Source: Chloroflexota bacterium
GTDB lineage: Bacteria > Chloroflexota > Anaerolineae > Anaerolineales > Villigracilaceae
Reading direction: 5' to 3'
NCBI GenBank assembly: GCA_021823555.1
Contig: JAKANW010000111.1
Location: forward strand, 1-7,873
Length of the DNA stretch: 7,873 bases
The first letter of the stretch is position 1. Each line of letters opens with the position of its first letter. Under the pieces are notes generated by a model that was not told where the DNA came from, ran no database searches, and saw only the letters and a program-made list of their open reading frames with translations. Position numbers and translations under genes: made by a program. Below, piece by piece: positions 1 to 6,802 of this stretch.

Positions 1-994
1 GCAGCGATTGCGCCACCTGCACCATCTGGTCAAGTTCAGGGATGGACACCTCGTACAGGTCGCGCAGGCTGGCGTGACAGTCATTCATCAACGCGCCAAA
101 AGAAACGACATCGCCATCATGCAGGAACTGGACGGCGCGCCTCGTCCGTTCGATCTCCTCGACGATATGACGCGCCCGCTTCTCCACCTGCGCCGGAAGC
201 TGGCGCGCCAACCGATTGAACGCATCCACACTGACATCGCGCAGGGCTGTGATATTCGGCAAATCCCGTTTGAGCAGGCGCACAGCTTCTTCACAGGCCG
301 CGCGGCGGTCATTGTAGGCGCTGCCGGTCAGGGAGCGCCGCACGGAGGTATCCGCGATCACGATGGCCACATCCTTTGGCAGCGGCAGGGACCGATATTC
401 CAGCGAGCGGCAATCCAGCAAAAGCAGGCGGTCCTTCTCGCCGCAAGCCGAAGCGAACTGATCCATGATGCCGCAGTTAACGCCAACGTATTTGTTCTCG
501 GCAAACTGGCAGAGACGCGCCAATTCCATCGGCGTAACCTGCCACTCTCCCAGGATCATCCAGGCGGTCGCAAAGGCCAATTCCACCGAAGCGGAGGAAC
601 TCAGTCCCGCGCCACGCGGCACATCCGAGGCAAAGACGGCCTGCATCCCTTTGACGGCCAGTGTCCTCCCGGCCAGCGACCAGGCCACCCCGGCAGGATA
701 TCGCGCCCAATCAGGCAAGGGAGAACCGTCCGGCTGGGTTTTGGCAGCCACACCTTCCAGCGTAAAATCCGCCCCCTCGGCGAAGTCCGCAGCCCACAGG
801 GCGGAATGATCGGAGCCGCTCAGCGAGAAGGCAACATACGTGGCGCGGTCAATCGCGACAGGCAGGACGAACCCATCGTTATAGTCCACGTGTTCGCCAA
901 GCAGGTTTACACGTCCCGGCGCACGTACGAGGTGGGCAGGTTCCCGTTCGAATTTTTCTATGAAAAGTTGGATGATCTTATTCTGTATATCCAT
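1..994 (-). CDS. galK: Galactokinase, C-terminus cut by the window edge
   Basis: Galactokinase phosphorylates alpha-D-galactose at C1 with ATP, the first committed step of the cytoplasmic Leloir pathway. I translated the minus strand from the ATG at 994; it stays open for 331 codons to the left edge. The galactokinase signature is at residues 27-38 (GRVNLLGEHVDY), with Arg28 and the sugar-binding Glu34, His35 and Asp37. The GHMP ATP-binding loop is at about 128-136 (GAGLSSSAS). The catalytic base is Asp178 in CGIMDQFAS. Family proteins have about 350-400 residues, so the last GHMP motif and the C-terminus lie outside the window. An in-frame TGA 13 codons upstream limits the start, and ATG 994 is the only ATG in that interval, but it has no clear Shine-Dalgarno sequence. 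galK follows livM after 72 bp on the same strand and seems to have its own promoter. Identity is very secure; the exact start is less so. Confidence 0.95.
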   Translation of the reverse strand, partial: MDIQNKIIQLFIEKFEREPAHLVRAPGRVNLLGEHVDYNDGFVLPVAIDRATYVAFSLSGSDHSALWAADFAEGADFTLEGVAAKTQPDGSPLPDWARYPAGVAWSLAGRTLAVKGMQAVFASDVPRGAGLSSSASVELAFATAWMILGEWQVTPMELARLCQFAENKYVGVNCGIMDQFASACGEKDRLLLLDCRSLEYRSLPLPKDVAIVIADTSVRRSLTGSAYNDRRAACEEAVRLLKRDLPNITALRDVSVDAFNRLARQLPAQVEKRARHIVEEIERTRRAVQFLHDGDVVSFGALMNDCHASLRDLYEVSIPELDQMVQVAQSL

Positions 995-1003
995 GAGAAT
1001 GGT

Positions 1004-1037
1004 GCAGGTGACGACCAGTGTATTTACCCGTCACTGC
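1004..1037. repeat. Inverted repeat in the galK leader
   Basis: The plus-strand arms are GCAGGTGACG (1004-1013) and CGTCACTGC (1029-1037). They pair over nine base pairs with one unpaired G, around a 15-nt loop. The repeat overlaps the predicted transcription start of galK, so it could be an operator for a sugar-responsive repressor or an RNA hairpin. There is no T-run, so it does not look like an intrinsic terminator for the upstream liv genes. Confidence 0.4.
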
Positions 1038-1040
1038 CCA

Positions 1041-1070
1041 ACTATAACATCATGGATGTCAAATTGTCAC
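1041..1070 (-). promoter_or_regulatory. Putative sigma70-type promoter of galK
   Basis: On the minus strand a -35-like GTGACA (1065-1070) is followed after 18 bp by TATAGT (1041-1046), each matching five of six consensus bases. The -10 box is preceded by TG plus one base (TGT-TATAGT), an extended -10 element. The -35 box overlaps the stop codon of livM. Transcription would begin near 1034, giving a leader of about 40 nt before the galK ATG. Recognised by eye only; it suggests galK can be transcribed independently of the transporter genes. Confidence 0.5.
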
Positions 1071-2122
1071 GAGAATATTTTCGACAAGCGTTCCCAACCC
1101 TGTTTGATCTGCAGGGACTTCGAGTGCCAGGCGCCAACGATGCCAAAAGGCACGAACAACACAAAAATAACGTAGATGGCGCCCGTGATAAAACTAGCGC
1201 TTTCACCGATGTAGCGCCGCAGACCGAAATCGAGCAAGCGGTAAACGAGCGCGCCGACCAACGCGCCCTGCAACGTGCCCACGCCGCCGATCAGGACAAT
1301 CAGCAAAGCCGTGACCGTGTACCCGAGGCTGGCGACGTTAGGTGTGACAATCGGCTGGTAGAGGGCGTAGAAGAATCCGGCCAGTGCGGCAGTGAAGGAG
1401 GAAAGCGCCAGGGCGGCAAGTTTGAAGTAAAAAGTGTTGTAGCCCAGCATTTGAGCGCGGCCTTCATTCTCACGGATGGCAATGCACACGCGCCCGGTCG
1501 GGGAGTTGACGAAGCGTTGGTACAGCAAATACATGAAGATGAGCACCGCCAGCATCACGAAGTAGAAGCGCAGGCGCTGCGTGGCCGGGCTGATGAAATC
1601 GGGGATAATCACGCCCTGCAGACCCACATCCGCGCCGGTGTAATTTCCAAGCTCACGCGACATGACCAGGATATAAAAGACCGAAGCCATCCCCAGCGTG
1701 ACCAGCGCAAAGGTGATGCCTTTGACGCGCGGCAGCACCAGGCCAAACAGGACAGCCTGCACCAGGGAGGCCAGGAACACCACTCCCAATGCAGCCCAGA
1801 GAGGCAAGCTGAAATTCTTCAAGGCAATGCCCGTGAGATACGCGCCGACCGCGAAAAACATGGCGTGCCCAAAGGAGAGCAGCCCTGTCACGCCAAAGAT
1901 CAGGTCATAGCTCATGGCATACAGGGCCAGGATGAATATTTCGATGGCAAATCCCTGCAGGAACTTGGAATAAGTGCTCTGGTTGAAAAAGACCATGGCG
2001 GGCGAAGCGCCTTCAAACAAGCCGATGATAAAAGGCAGGAGCACCAGCACCAGGGCGGCGATCAGCGCGGCGCGATATTTGGAGAAGAAAGACGGCAGGC
2101 GGGAGGTGGATGTCTGCTTCAT
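1067..2122 (-). CDS. livM: Branched-chain amino acid-type ABC transporter permease LivM
   Basis: This 351-residue inner-membrane protein is the second channel subunit of a HAAT-family importer and pairs with LivH. Hydrophobic segments recur along the chain (about 18-36, 56-76, 88-102, 107-130, 138-154, 184-201, 234-254, 268-293 and 312-330). Family hallmarks are LLSFGHAMFFAVGAYLTG (about 81-98) and the EAA-like cytoplasmic loop AIRENEGRAQMLGYN (215-229), which contacts an ATPase; a glycine-rich IGGVGTLQGALVG follows at 278-290. Length is normal for the family. The ATG at 2122 lies two bases after the livH TAA, and the Shine-Dalgarno AGGAAGGA is inside the end of livH, indicating translational coupling. 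It is the last gene of the transporter set. The ligand cannot be read from this subunit. Confidence 0.93.
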   Translation of the reverse strand: MKQTSTSRLPSFFSKYRAALIAALVLVLLPFIIGLFEGASPAMVFFNQSTYSKFLQGFAIEIFILALYAMSYDLIFGVTGLLSFGHAMFFAVGAYLTGIALKNFSLPLWAALGVVFLASLVQAVLFGLVLPRVKGITFALVTLGMASVFYILVMSRELGNYTGADVGLQGVIIPDFISPATQRLRFYFVMLAVLIFMYLLYQRFVNSPTGRVCIAIRENEGRAQMLGYNTFYFKLAALALSSFTAALAGFFYALYQPIVTPNVASLGYTVTALLIVLIGGVGTLQGALVGALVYRLLDFGLRRYIGESASFITGAIYVIFVLFVPFGIVGAWHSKSLQIKQGWERLSKIFS

Positions 2123-2124
2123 GG

Positions 2125-3678
2125 TTATTCCTTCCTGCCCAGTAAACCGTTCGGGAGAATCAACAGGATGATGACCATCAACAACACCGTGGAAGCGGGC
2201 ACAACTGGCGGCGTGGGCTTAAGGACAATTTCTGTAAATGGGATGGGGATGCCGATCTGCCCATATTTGATGATGAACTGCTGCAGGAGACCCACCAGCA
2301 CCGAACCCAACGCCGCGCCAGGATAACTGGTCAGGCCGCCGATGGCCAGGGCGATCAGCGCGTCGAGCAGCAGGTTCTCGCCCATGGCGTTGGAGAGTCC
2401 CATGGAGGGCGCGGCCAACGCGCCGCCGAGGGCAGCCAGTCCCACGCCGAGAGCGAAGACCATACTGAAAACGCGGCGCACATTGATGCCGAGCGCTTCG
2501 ACCATCTCGCGGTCCTGCACGCCGGCGCGGATGGTCATACCCAGCCGCGTGCGCTGGAGCAAAATCCAAATGGAGATGAGCACAACCAGCCCGACCAGCG
2601 GGAGGAAGATCTCGTTGTAAACACGCACTCGCCCGCCCAAGAGAAAGATCGTCGAGCAATGACCCTGCCACCAGGTGGAAAAACTGGTGGCAGGGCAGTC
2701 CCCTCCGGTGCCATTGAAAAACGGCGGCTTGGGCATCACGAATTCGGGACGGCCCCAAACGGCGCGCACCATTTCGATGCCGATGGCGCTCAAGCCAAGC
2801 GTGAGCATGAGCTGGTAGATCGGGCGGCTATACAGCGGACGGATGAGAGTCGCTTCCATCAAAGCACCCAGCCCCGCCCCACTCAACGTGGCGACAATGA
2901 CCGCGATCAGGAACAACCAGTCCGGGCTAAGCTTGATGAGGAATTGTGTGATCGCATCATTGAAGGAGCAGCCAATCAAGGCGACGAGAAGTAGAGTCAC
3001 AAACTCCGTAAATGATTTCCACGACAGGCGCGTTGTCCGCTGCACATCGCTCCCAAACAACGACAGGCCAAAGGCGCCCAACAGGCTGGCGAGCAATAAA
3101 CCACCCAGCGCAAGGAAAGGAGAAATCTTATCAAAAGTCACAACCGGCGGCGGCAGGCGCGTGGCCTGGTCGGCCATGAACGAATACGTGACCGGGCTTT
3201 GGGCGTAGTTGTCCAGGTTCCAGATGGCAATCGGATATCGAGGCAGGATCAGGACAAACAGGAGGATGGAGACGAGGATCAAAGCCCAGGGGAGGATCCG
3301 CTTCATTCGCACCGAGAGCTGGATACGGGTGAAAAGAAGCGGGTACACGTCCCGAAGCGCGAACCCGCTCATCGCCAGGGCAAAGGGTGTCAGTAAATCC
3401 ACAAAGGTATCAGGCCGAACATAGATCGTCCAGCCGATATAGGCGCCGATCATGAAAAGCGTGCCGTGCGCCAGGTTGAGCACATCGAGCAGGCCAAAGA
3501 TGAGTGAGAAACCCGAAGCAACCAGGAAGGTGACCGCCCCAACCGATAGGCCGCGCAAGAGCGTAATGACAAAATCCTGAGTGCTCATCCCCTGCGCGGC
3601 GATTGCAAAGAGGAAGGCAATGACCGCCAGTGTGATAAGGAACACGAGGTTTTTGCGGAAGAAGGTTGATAAATTCAT
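2125..3678 (-). CDS. livH: Branched-chain amino acid-type ABC transporter permease LivH, with a large membrane insertion
   Basis: This is the first channel subunit of the HAAT importer. At 517 residues it is far longer than typical LivH proteins (about 290-310). The conserved N-terminal core is present (VASGFSLIFGLLDVLNLAHG near 53-72, then MIGAYIGW), and family sequence resumes at about 265-282 (LSGAGLGALMEATLIRPLY). Between them, about residues 88-252 are extra and hold several hydrophobic stretches (roughly 128-146, 186-208, 224-250). The EAA-like loop IRAGVQDREMVEALGINV is at 383-400, and the C-terminal membrane segments and LILPNGLLGRKE tail look normal. A second, smaller outside loop (about 311-355) has Cys328 and Cys341. 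The start is ATG 3678 with AAAGGA upstream, 15 bp after livF. The reading frame is uninterrupted, so the insertion looks genuine rather than an assembly error. Confidence 0.9.
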   Translation of the reverse strand: MNLSTFFRKNLVFLITLAVIAFLFAIAAQGMSTQDFVITLLRGLSVGAVTFLVASGFSLIFGLLDVLNLAHGTLFMIGAYIGWTIYVRPDTFVDLLTPFALAMSGFALRDVYPLLFTRIQLSVRMKRILPWALILVSILLFVLILPRYPIAIWNLDNYAQSPVTYSFMADQATRLPPPVVTFDKISPFLALGGLLLASLLGAFGLSLFGSDVQRTTRLSWKSFTEFVTLLLVALIGCSFNDAITQFLIKLSPDWLFLIAVIVATLSGAGLGALMEATLIRPLYSRPIYQLMLTLGLSAIGIEMVRAVWGRPEFVMPKPPFFNGTGGDCPATSFSTWWQGHCSTIFLLGGRVRVYNEIFLPLVGLVVLISIWILLQRTRLGMTIRAGVQDREMVEALGINVRRVFSMVFALGVGLAALGGALAAPSMGLSNAMGENLLLDALIALAIGGLTSYPGAALGSVLVGLLQQFIIKYGQIGIPIPFTEIVLKPTPPVVPASTVLLMVIILLILPNGLLGRKE

Positions 3679-3693
3679 CAGGGATCCTTTGCG

Positions 3694-4398
3694 CTACGCG
3701 GCGCCCAGGTAACGATGGATGGCAGCTTTGTCTTCCACCAGATCTTTCATCGCGCCAGCCTTCACGGAACGGCCTTCTTCGATGATGACGTAATACTCTG
3801 CCAGTCTGCTGGCCACCAGGAAATTCTGTTCGACCAATACCACTGTGCTTTCCCTGGAAAGCTGGCGGATGGCATCCATCATGTGTTCGATGATGACAGG
3901 GGCAAGCCCCTCGCTGGGTTCGTCAATGAGCAGGAGGTGGTTATCGGCCACGAGGGCGCGTGCAATGGCGAGCATTTGCTGCTGCCCACCGGAAAGACTC
4001 GTGCCGGGCAGGGCAATGAGACGCTGGAGGTCGGGGAAGAGATCGAAGATGAAATCGCGTTTGCGGGCATAGTCATCTTTTTGGCGTTCTGCCAACTTGA
4101 GATTTTCCTCCACGCTCAGGTCGCGGAAAATGGCGCGGTGTTCAGGGACAAAGCCAATGCCCAGCGCGGCAATGTCGAATGAATGCATACCCTGCAAATC
4201 AAGGTCCTCAAAAACAACCTTGCCCTGGCGCGGGGGAGTCAACCCAAGGATGGTCTTGAGCGTGGTGGTCTTGCCCGCGCCGTTGCGTCCCAGCAGGGCG
4301 GTAATGGAACCTTTGGGTACGCGCAGATCCACGCCCTGCAGGATGTGGTATTGCCCAATGAAGGTATGGATGCCTTGAACGTCGAGGATATATTTCAT
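3694..4398 (-). CDS. livF: Branched-chain amino acid-type ABC transporter ATPase LivF
   Basis: This cytoplasmic ATPase of 234 residues, normal LivF length, dimerises with LivG and drives the LivH/LivM channel. Walker A is GRNGAGKTT (37-45), the Q-loop position carries Glu86 in VPEHRAIF, the ABC signature is LSGGQQQ (135-141) and Walker B is LLLIDEP (155-161). The switch residue is Gln191 in VLVEQN, where most ABC ATPases have His; this Gln and the Q-loop Glu are usual in LivF proteins and help separate it from LivG. The ATG at 4398 has a GAGG at short spacing (four bases). The 82-bp gap to livG is almost filled by a hairpin-forming heptamer repeat, while livH follows after only 15 bp. Confidence 0.94.
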   Translation of the reverse strand: MKYILDVQGIHTFIGQYHILQGVDLRVPKGSITALLGRNGAGKTTTLKTILGLTPPRQGKVVFEDLDLQGMHSFDIAALGIGFVPEHRAIFRDLSVEENLKLAERQKDDYARKRDFIFDLFPDLQRLIALPGTSLSGGQQQMLAIARALVADNHLLLIDEPSEGLAPVIIEHMMDAIRQLSRESTVVLVEQNFLVASRLAEYYVIIEEGRSVKAGAMKDLVEDKAAIHRYLGAA

Positions 4399-4410
4399 GA
4401 GGCCTCAGTT

Positions 4411-4477
4411 CAGTGGGAAGTGGGTAGTGAGAAGTGGATGGTTTTCCTGCCCACCATCCACTGTCCACTTTCCACTG
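4411..4477. repeat. Heptamer-unit inverted repeat between livG and livF (element A)
   Basis: The plus-strand left arm (4411-4442) is four imperfect 7-nt units of form NAGTGGR (CAGTGGG, AAGTGGG, TAGTGAG, AAGTGGA) plus TGGT. The right arm (4453-4477), read on the minus strand, is three such units (CAGTGGA, AAGTGGA, CAGTGGA) plus TGGT. The arms pair with about one unit left over, around a 10-nt loop. The element starts three bases after the livG stop and ends twelve bases before the livF ATG, so in mRNA it would be a strong intercistronic hairpin. It shares a 19-nt stretch with one mismatch with the element at 7747-7797. Confidence 0.85.
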
Positions 4478-4480
4478 TTC

Positions 4481-5251
4481 TCATACATTCAACTCATACA
4501 AGCCGCCAAGATATGCGCTCTGCACTTCCTTGTTGGCGGCAATCCCAGCAGGCGCGCCCTCGGCCAGGACTTTGCCCAAGTGCATGACGGTGATGGCATC
4601 CGAAACACTCATCACCACATTCATGTTGTGTTCCACCAGCATGACGGTTTTGTTGCCTGCTTTTTGAATTTCCTGGATCAAGGCGATCAATTCCGGGACC
4701 TGTTCCGCGGCCATGCCCGCGGTCGGCTCATCCAACAAAAGAACTTCGGGGTCGGAAGCCAGGATCATGCCCAATTCCAATTTGCGCTGGTCGCCATGCG
4801 GAAGGGTGCGGGCGGGCGCCTGGGCGCGTTCTTTCAAGCCAACTTTTTCGATGACTTCCCAGGCTTGCTCCTGGTAACGCTTGAAACGTGAAGCGTCCAG
4901 CCAAAACTTGAAGTTGTCGCTTCCAAGCGCCTGCGAAGCGAGGCGGATATTTTCAAGAACCGTCAGGTTTGGGAAAATATTGGTGATCTGGAAGGAGCGC
5001 CCGATGCCAAAATGAATGGTGCGATGGACAGGCTGGTGGGTAATGTCGCGTCCCTTGAAAATAACATGTCCGCTGGTGGGTTCAAGATTGCCGCTGAGCA
5101 AATTAAAAAACGTGGTCTTGCCCGCGCCGTTCGGGCCAATGATGGCGTGCAATGAGTTCTTGCGGACCTTGATGCTGACATTGTCCACCGCGACCAATGC
5201 ACCAAAGTGTTTGCTTAGATTGATGGTTTCGAAAATAATGTCACTTTGCAT
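4481..5251 (-). CDS. livG: Branched-chain amino acid-type ABC transporter ATPase LivG
   Basis: This cytoplasmic ATPase is the partner of LivF, 256 residues with the start chosen here. Walker A is GPNGAGKTT (39-47), the Q-loop glutamine is Gln88 in RSFQIT, Walker B is LLLDEP (171-176) followed by TAGM, and the switch histidine is His208 in VEHNM. The signature region reads LPHGDQRKLELG (150-161) instead of LSGGQ; degenerate signatures such as SYGQQ or HGDQ are normal in LivG-type subunits. The C-terminal extension AYLGGLYELNV is also LivG-like. The frame could start at a TTG at 5263, but ATG 5251 has GGAAG five bases upstream, and the TTG overlaps that site, so the ATG is preferred. It lies downstream of the binding-protein gene across a 130-bp spacer with two hairpins. 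Confidence 0.94.
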   Translation of the reverse strand: MQSDIIFETINLSKHFGALVAVDNVSIKVRKNSLHAIIGPNGAGKTTFFNLLSGNLEPTSGHVIFKGRDITHQPVHRTIHFGIGRSFQITNIFPNLTVLENIRLASQALGSDNFKFWLDASRFKRYQEQAWEVIEKVGLKERAQAPARTLPHGDQRKLELGMILASDPEVLLLDEPTAGMAAEQVPELIALIQEIQKAGNKTVMLVEHNMNVVMSVSDAITVMHLGKVLAEGAPAGIAANKEVQSAYLGGLYELNV

Positions 5252-5256
5252 GGCGT

Positions 5257-5261
5257 CTTCC
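5257..5261 (-). promoter_or_regulatory. Ribosome binding site that fixes the livG start
   Basis: GGAAG on the minus strand lies five bases before ATG 5251. The alternative TTG codon (5261-5263) shares its last base with this site and has no equally good site of its own, so the shorter protein is preferred. Confidence 0.6.
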
Positions 5262-5270
5262 AAATGCGAC

Positions 5271-5328
5271 CATAGACTGTGGACGGCAGACTGTTGGTGC
5301 TTTCGCGGTCCACGGTCTACCGTCCTGC
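5271..5328. repeat. Heptamer-unit inverted repeat upstream of livG (element B)
   Basis: Plus-strand units CATAGAC, TGTGGAC and GGCAGAC (5271-5291) face minus-strand units GCAGGAC, GGTAGAC and CGTGGAC (5308-5328). All six are seven bases long and end in RGAC. The best pairing is 5268-5287 against 5305-5324, 20 positions with four mismatches. The architecture matches element A but the unit sequence differs. It sits about 20 bases upstream of the livG start. Confidence 0.75.
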
Positions 5329-5339
5329 TATTGATCGAA

Positions 5340-5365
5340 CCCTGAGGGCCTGGCGACCCTCAGGG
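5340..5365 (-). terminator. Stem-loop after the binding-protein gene, possible attenuator or mRNA 3' stabiliser
   Basis: A perfect 9-bp GC-rich stem, CCCTGAGGG (5340-5348) with CCCTCAGGG (5357-5365), encloses an 8-nt loop. It lies 17 bases after the binding-protein stop. On the minus strand it is followed by TTCGATC rather than a U-run, so it is not a classical full terminator. In transporter operons such a hairpin commonly protects the abundant binding-protein message or reduces transcription of the distal genes; that role is inferred here. Confidence 0.6.
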
Positions 5366-5381
5366 ACTCATTGTATCAGAA

Positions 5382-6758
5382 CTACTTGCCGCTCAAATTG
5401 CCGTATGGCAAAGCGCCGCAGCGATCTTTCAAAGCCTCGGGCAGCAAGCAGGGCGGTTCGGGGCGGGTCGTATCCACATATTCGTAGAAGTTGGCATTCG
5501 GGTCGGTCAGGTTGGCCAGCTTCAGGATGTACATATCCTGGATGGCAACATGATCCTCCGGGCGGATCTGGATCGCGCCCTTCGGGCCGTCGAAGGAAAG
5601 CCCTTCCATCGCCTTGACCAGTGTGTCGCCATTGACGTCGCCGTTGGTCTTCTTGATGGCTGCAACGATCATCAGGGCAGCATTCATGCCATCTGCATCG
5701 AACAGGTCGGGCATCACGCCATAGCGCGCCTTATCCTGAGCGACCAAAAAATCGTTGATGGGATTCTTCGGAGCGCTGTAGTGATAGAGAATACCTGCCG
5801 TTGTGCCAATGGCATTGGAGAAGAAGGTTGGCATCAAGGTATTGTCAATAAAGGTCGCGCCCAGCGCCATCTTGCCGGTCACACCCTGATCCTTGGCAGC
5901 CTGCACCAAAGACACAAAACCGGAACCGGCCCAGGTCACGATGTAGGCTTCCGCGCCGGACTTGGCAATCTGGTCCATGTAGGGAGTGAAGTCCGTTGTG
6001 GTGGTGGGAGCGAAGATGTCGTCCGCAACGAAGGTGCCGCCATCCAGCGTGCAGGCATCGCGGAAGGCATCGGCAGAACCGTGACCGAAGGCGTAATCCG
6101 GCGCGATCTGCACGAAGGTCTTGTATTGCTTGGTCAACGCCAGGCATTCGTTCATGGCGTCCTGGTAGTTATTGCGGCTGGTGCGGAAAGTGTACTCGTT
6201 AAAGCCCGAGCCGGTGATGTCATTGGCAGCGGCGGGGGCAACGATCAGCGGGATCTTGTTCTGAAGGGCAATGCCCTGCAGGGTGGCCGTCGCAGCAGAC
6301 GAAACGGTCCCAACCAGGATGTTCACCTTTTCCACGTCAATCAATTCATTGGCGACGGTGGTGGTGGTATCGGGGGTGCTGGCATCGTCACGAACAAAGA
6401 CCTGGATCTCGCAATTATCGAGTTTGAACGCGTTTTCCTGGGCCTGCTTGAAATCAAACTTGTCGCCGGCCGAACCGGCCGCGCCGGTGGCGTATTCCAT
6501 GCCGAGCATGAACGAGCGCGGGATCATCGTACCGTAAATGGCCAGCGCGCCGGACAGGTCAGTGATCAAACCGACCTTGATCGGCTGGGCGCAGGTCAAA
6601 CCTGTGGGAGCCTGGGTCGGCGCTGCGGTTGCGGCGGGCGGCTGGGTGGCTACGGGAGCTGACGTCGGCGCGGCAGTGGGGGTGGCGGCTGGAGCGCAGG
6701 CGGCCAGGATCATGGACATGGTCACCAACGCAAAGGCTAACGTACGTAAAGCTTTCAT
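5382..6758 (-). CDS. Solute-binding lipoprotein of a HAAT-family ABC importer (LivJ/LivK-like)
   Basis: This 458-residue extracytoplasmic receptor captures the ligand and hands it to LivH/LivM. Residues 1-20 are a lipoprotein signal peptide with lipobox LAAC, Cys21 being the lipidated residue. A low-complexity Ala/Pro/Thr linker (about 22-52) tethers the domain. The mature part is a type I periplasmic-binding fold: IKVGLITDLSGALAIYG (about 60-76), the inter-lobe region around VGTVSSAATATLQGIALQNKIP (149-170) and a second lobe from about 212 (YKTFVQIAPDYAFG). Six cysteines remain in the mature domain (56, 116, 205, 236, 437, 447), possibly three disulphides. The ATG at 6758 has an excellent GGAGGAG site seven bases upstream. 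It is the first gene of the transporter set. Family members bind branched-chain or other amino acids, amides, urea or aromatic acids; I cannot assign the ligand and so give no symbol. Confidence 0.92.
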   Translation of the reverse strand: MKALRTLAFALVTMSMILAACAPAATPTAAPTSAPVATQPPAATAAPTQAPTGLTCAQPIKVGLITDLSGALAIYGTMIPRSFMLGMEYATGAAGSAGDKFDFKQAQENAFKLDNCEIQVFVRDDASTPDTTTTVANELIDVEKVNILVGTVSSAATATLQGIALQNKIPLIVAPAAANDITGSGFNEYTFRTSRNNYQDAMNECLALTKQYKTFVQIAPDYAFGHGSADAFRDACTLDGGTFVADDIFAPTTTTDFTPYMDQIAKSGAEAYIVTWAGSGFVSLVQAAKDQGVTGKMALGATFIDNTLMPTFFSNAIGTTAGILYHYSAPKNPINDFLVAQDKARYGVMPDLFDADGMNAALMIVAAIKKTNGDVNGDTLVKAMEGLSFDGPKGAIQIRPEDHVAIQDMYILKLANLTDPNANFYEYVDTTRPEPPCLLPEALKDRCGALPYGNLSGK

Positions 6759-6765
6759 GGGGTTA

Positions 6766-6772
6766 CTCCTCC
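6766..6772 (-). promoter_or_regulatory. Strong ribosome binding site of the binding-protein gene
   Basis: GGAGGAG on the minus strand, seven bases before ATG 6758, is the best Shine-Dalgarno match ahead of any gene in the window. This fits the excess of binding protein over membrane subunits usually seen in such importers. Confidence 0.8.
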
Positions 6773-6802
6773 AGAGATGTTTGATAGATTGGGTGGCGAT
6801 TC

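Noticed and set aside
8..2326. A 772-codon open frame on the plus strand covering galK, livM and the end of livH
   Set aside because: It is antisense to genes with clear family motifs, its translation is rich in Gln, Arg and His with no recognisable domain, and such long shadows are expected opposite GC-rich genes.
2125..3678. LivH length explained by fusion of two genes or a frameshift
   Set aside because: Family sequence is present once only, split around the extra block, with one uninterrupted frame and no second permease core.
5252..5263. TTG at 5263 as the livG start
   Set aside because: It overlaps the GGAAG site that serves the ATG at 5251 and adds only four non-conserved residues.
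5550..6662. A 370-codon plus-strand open frame antisense to the binding-protein gene
   Set aside because: Its composition is low in complexity (Gly, Arg, Val repeats), no domain is recognisable, and the opposite strand encodes a complete lipoprotein with signal peptide and strong ribosome site.
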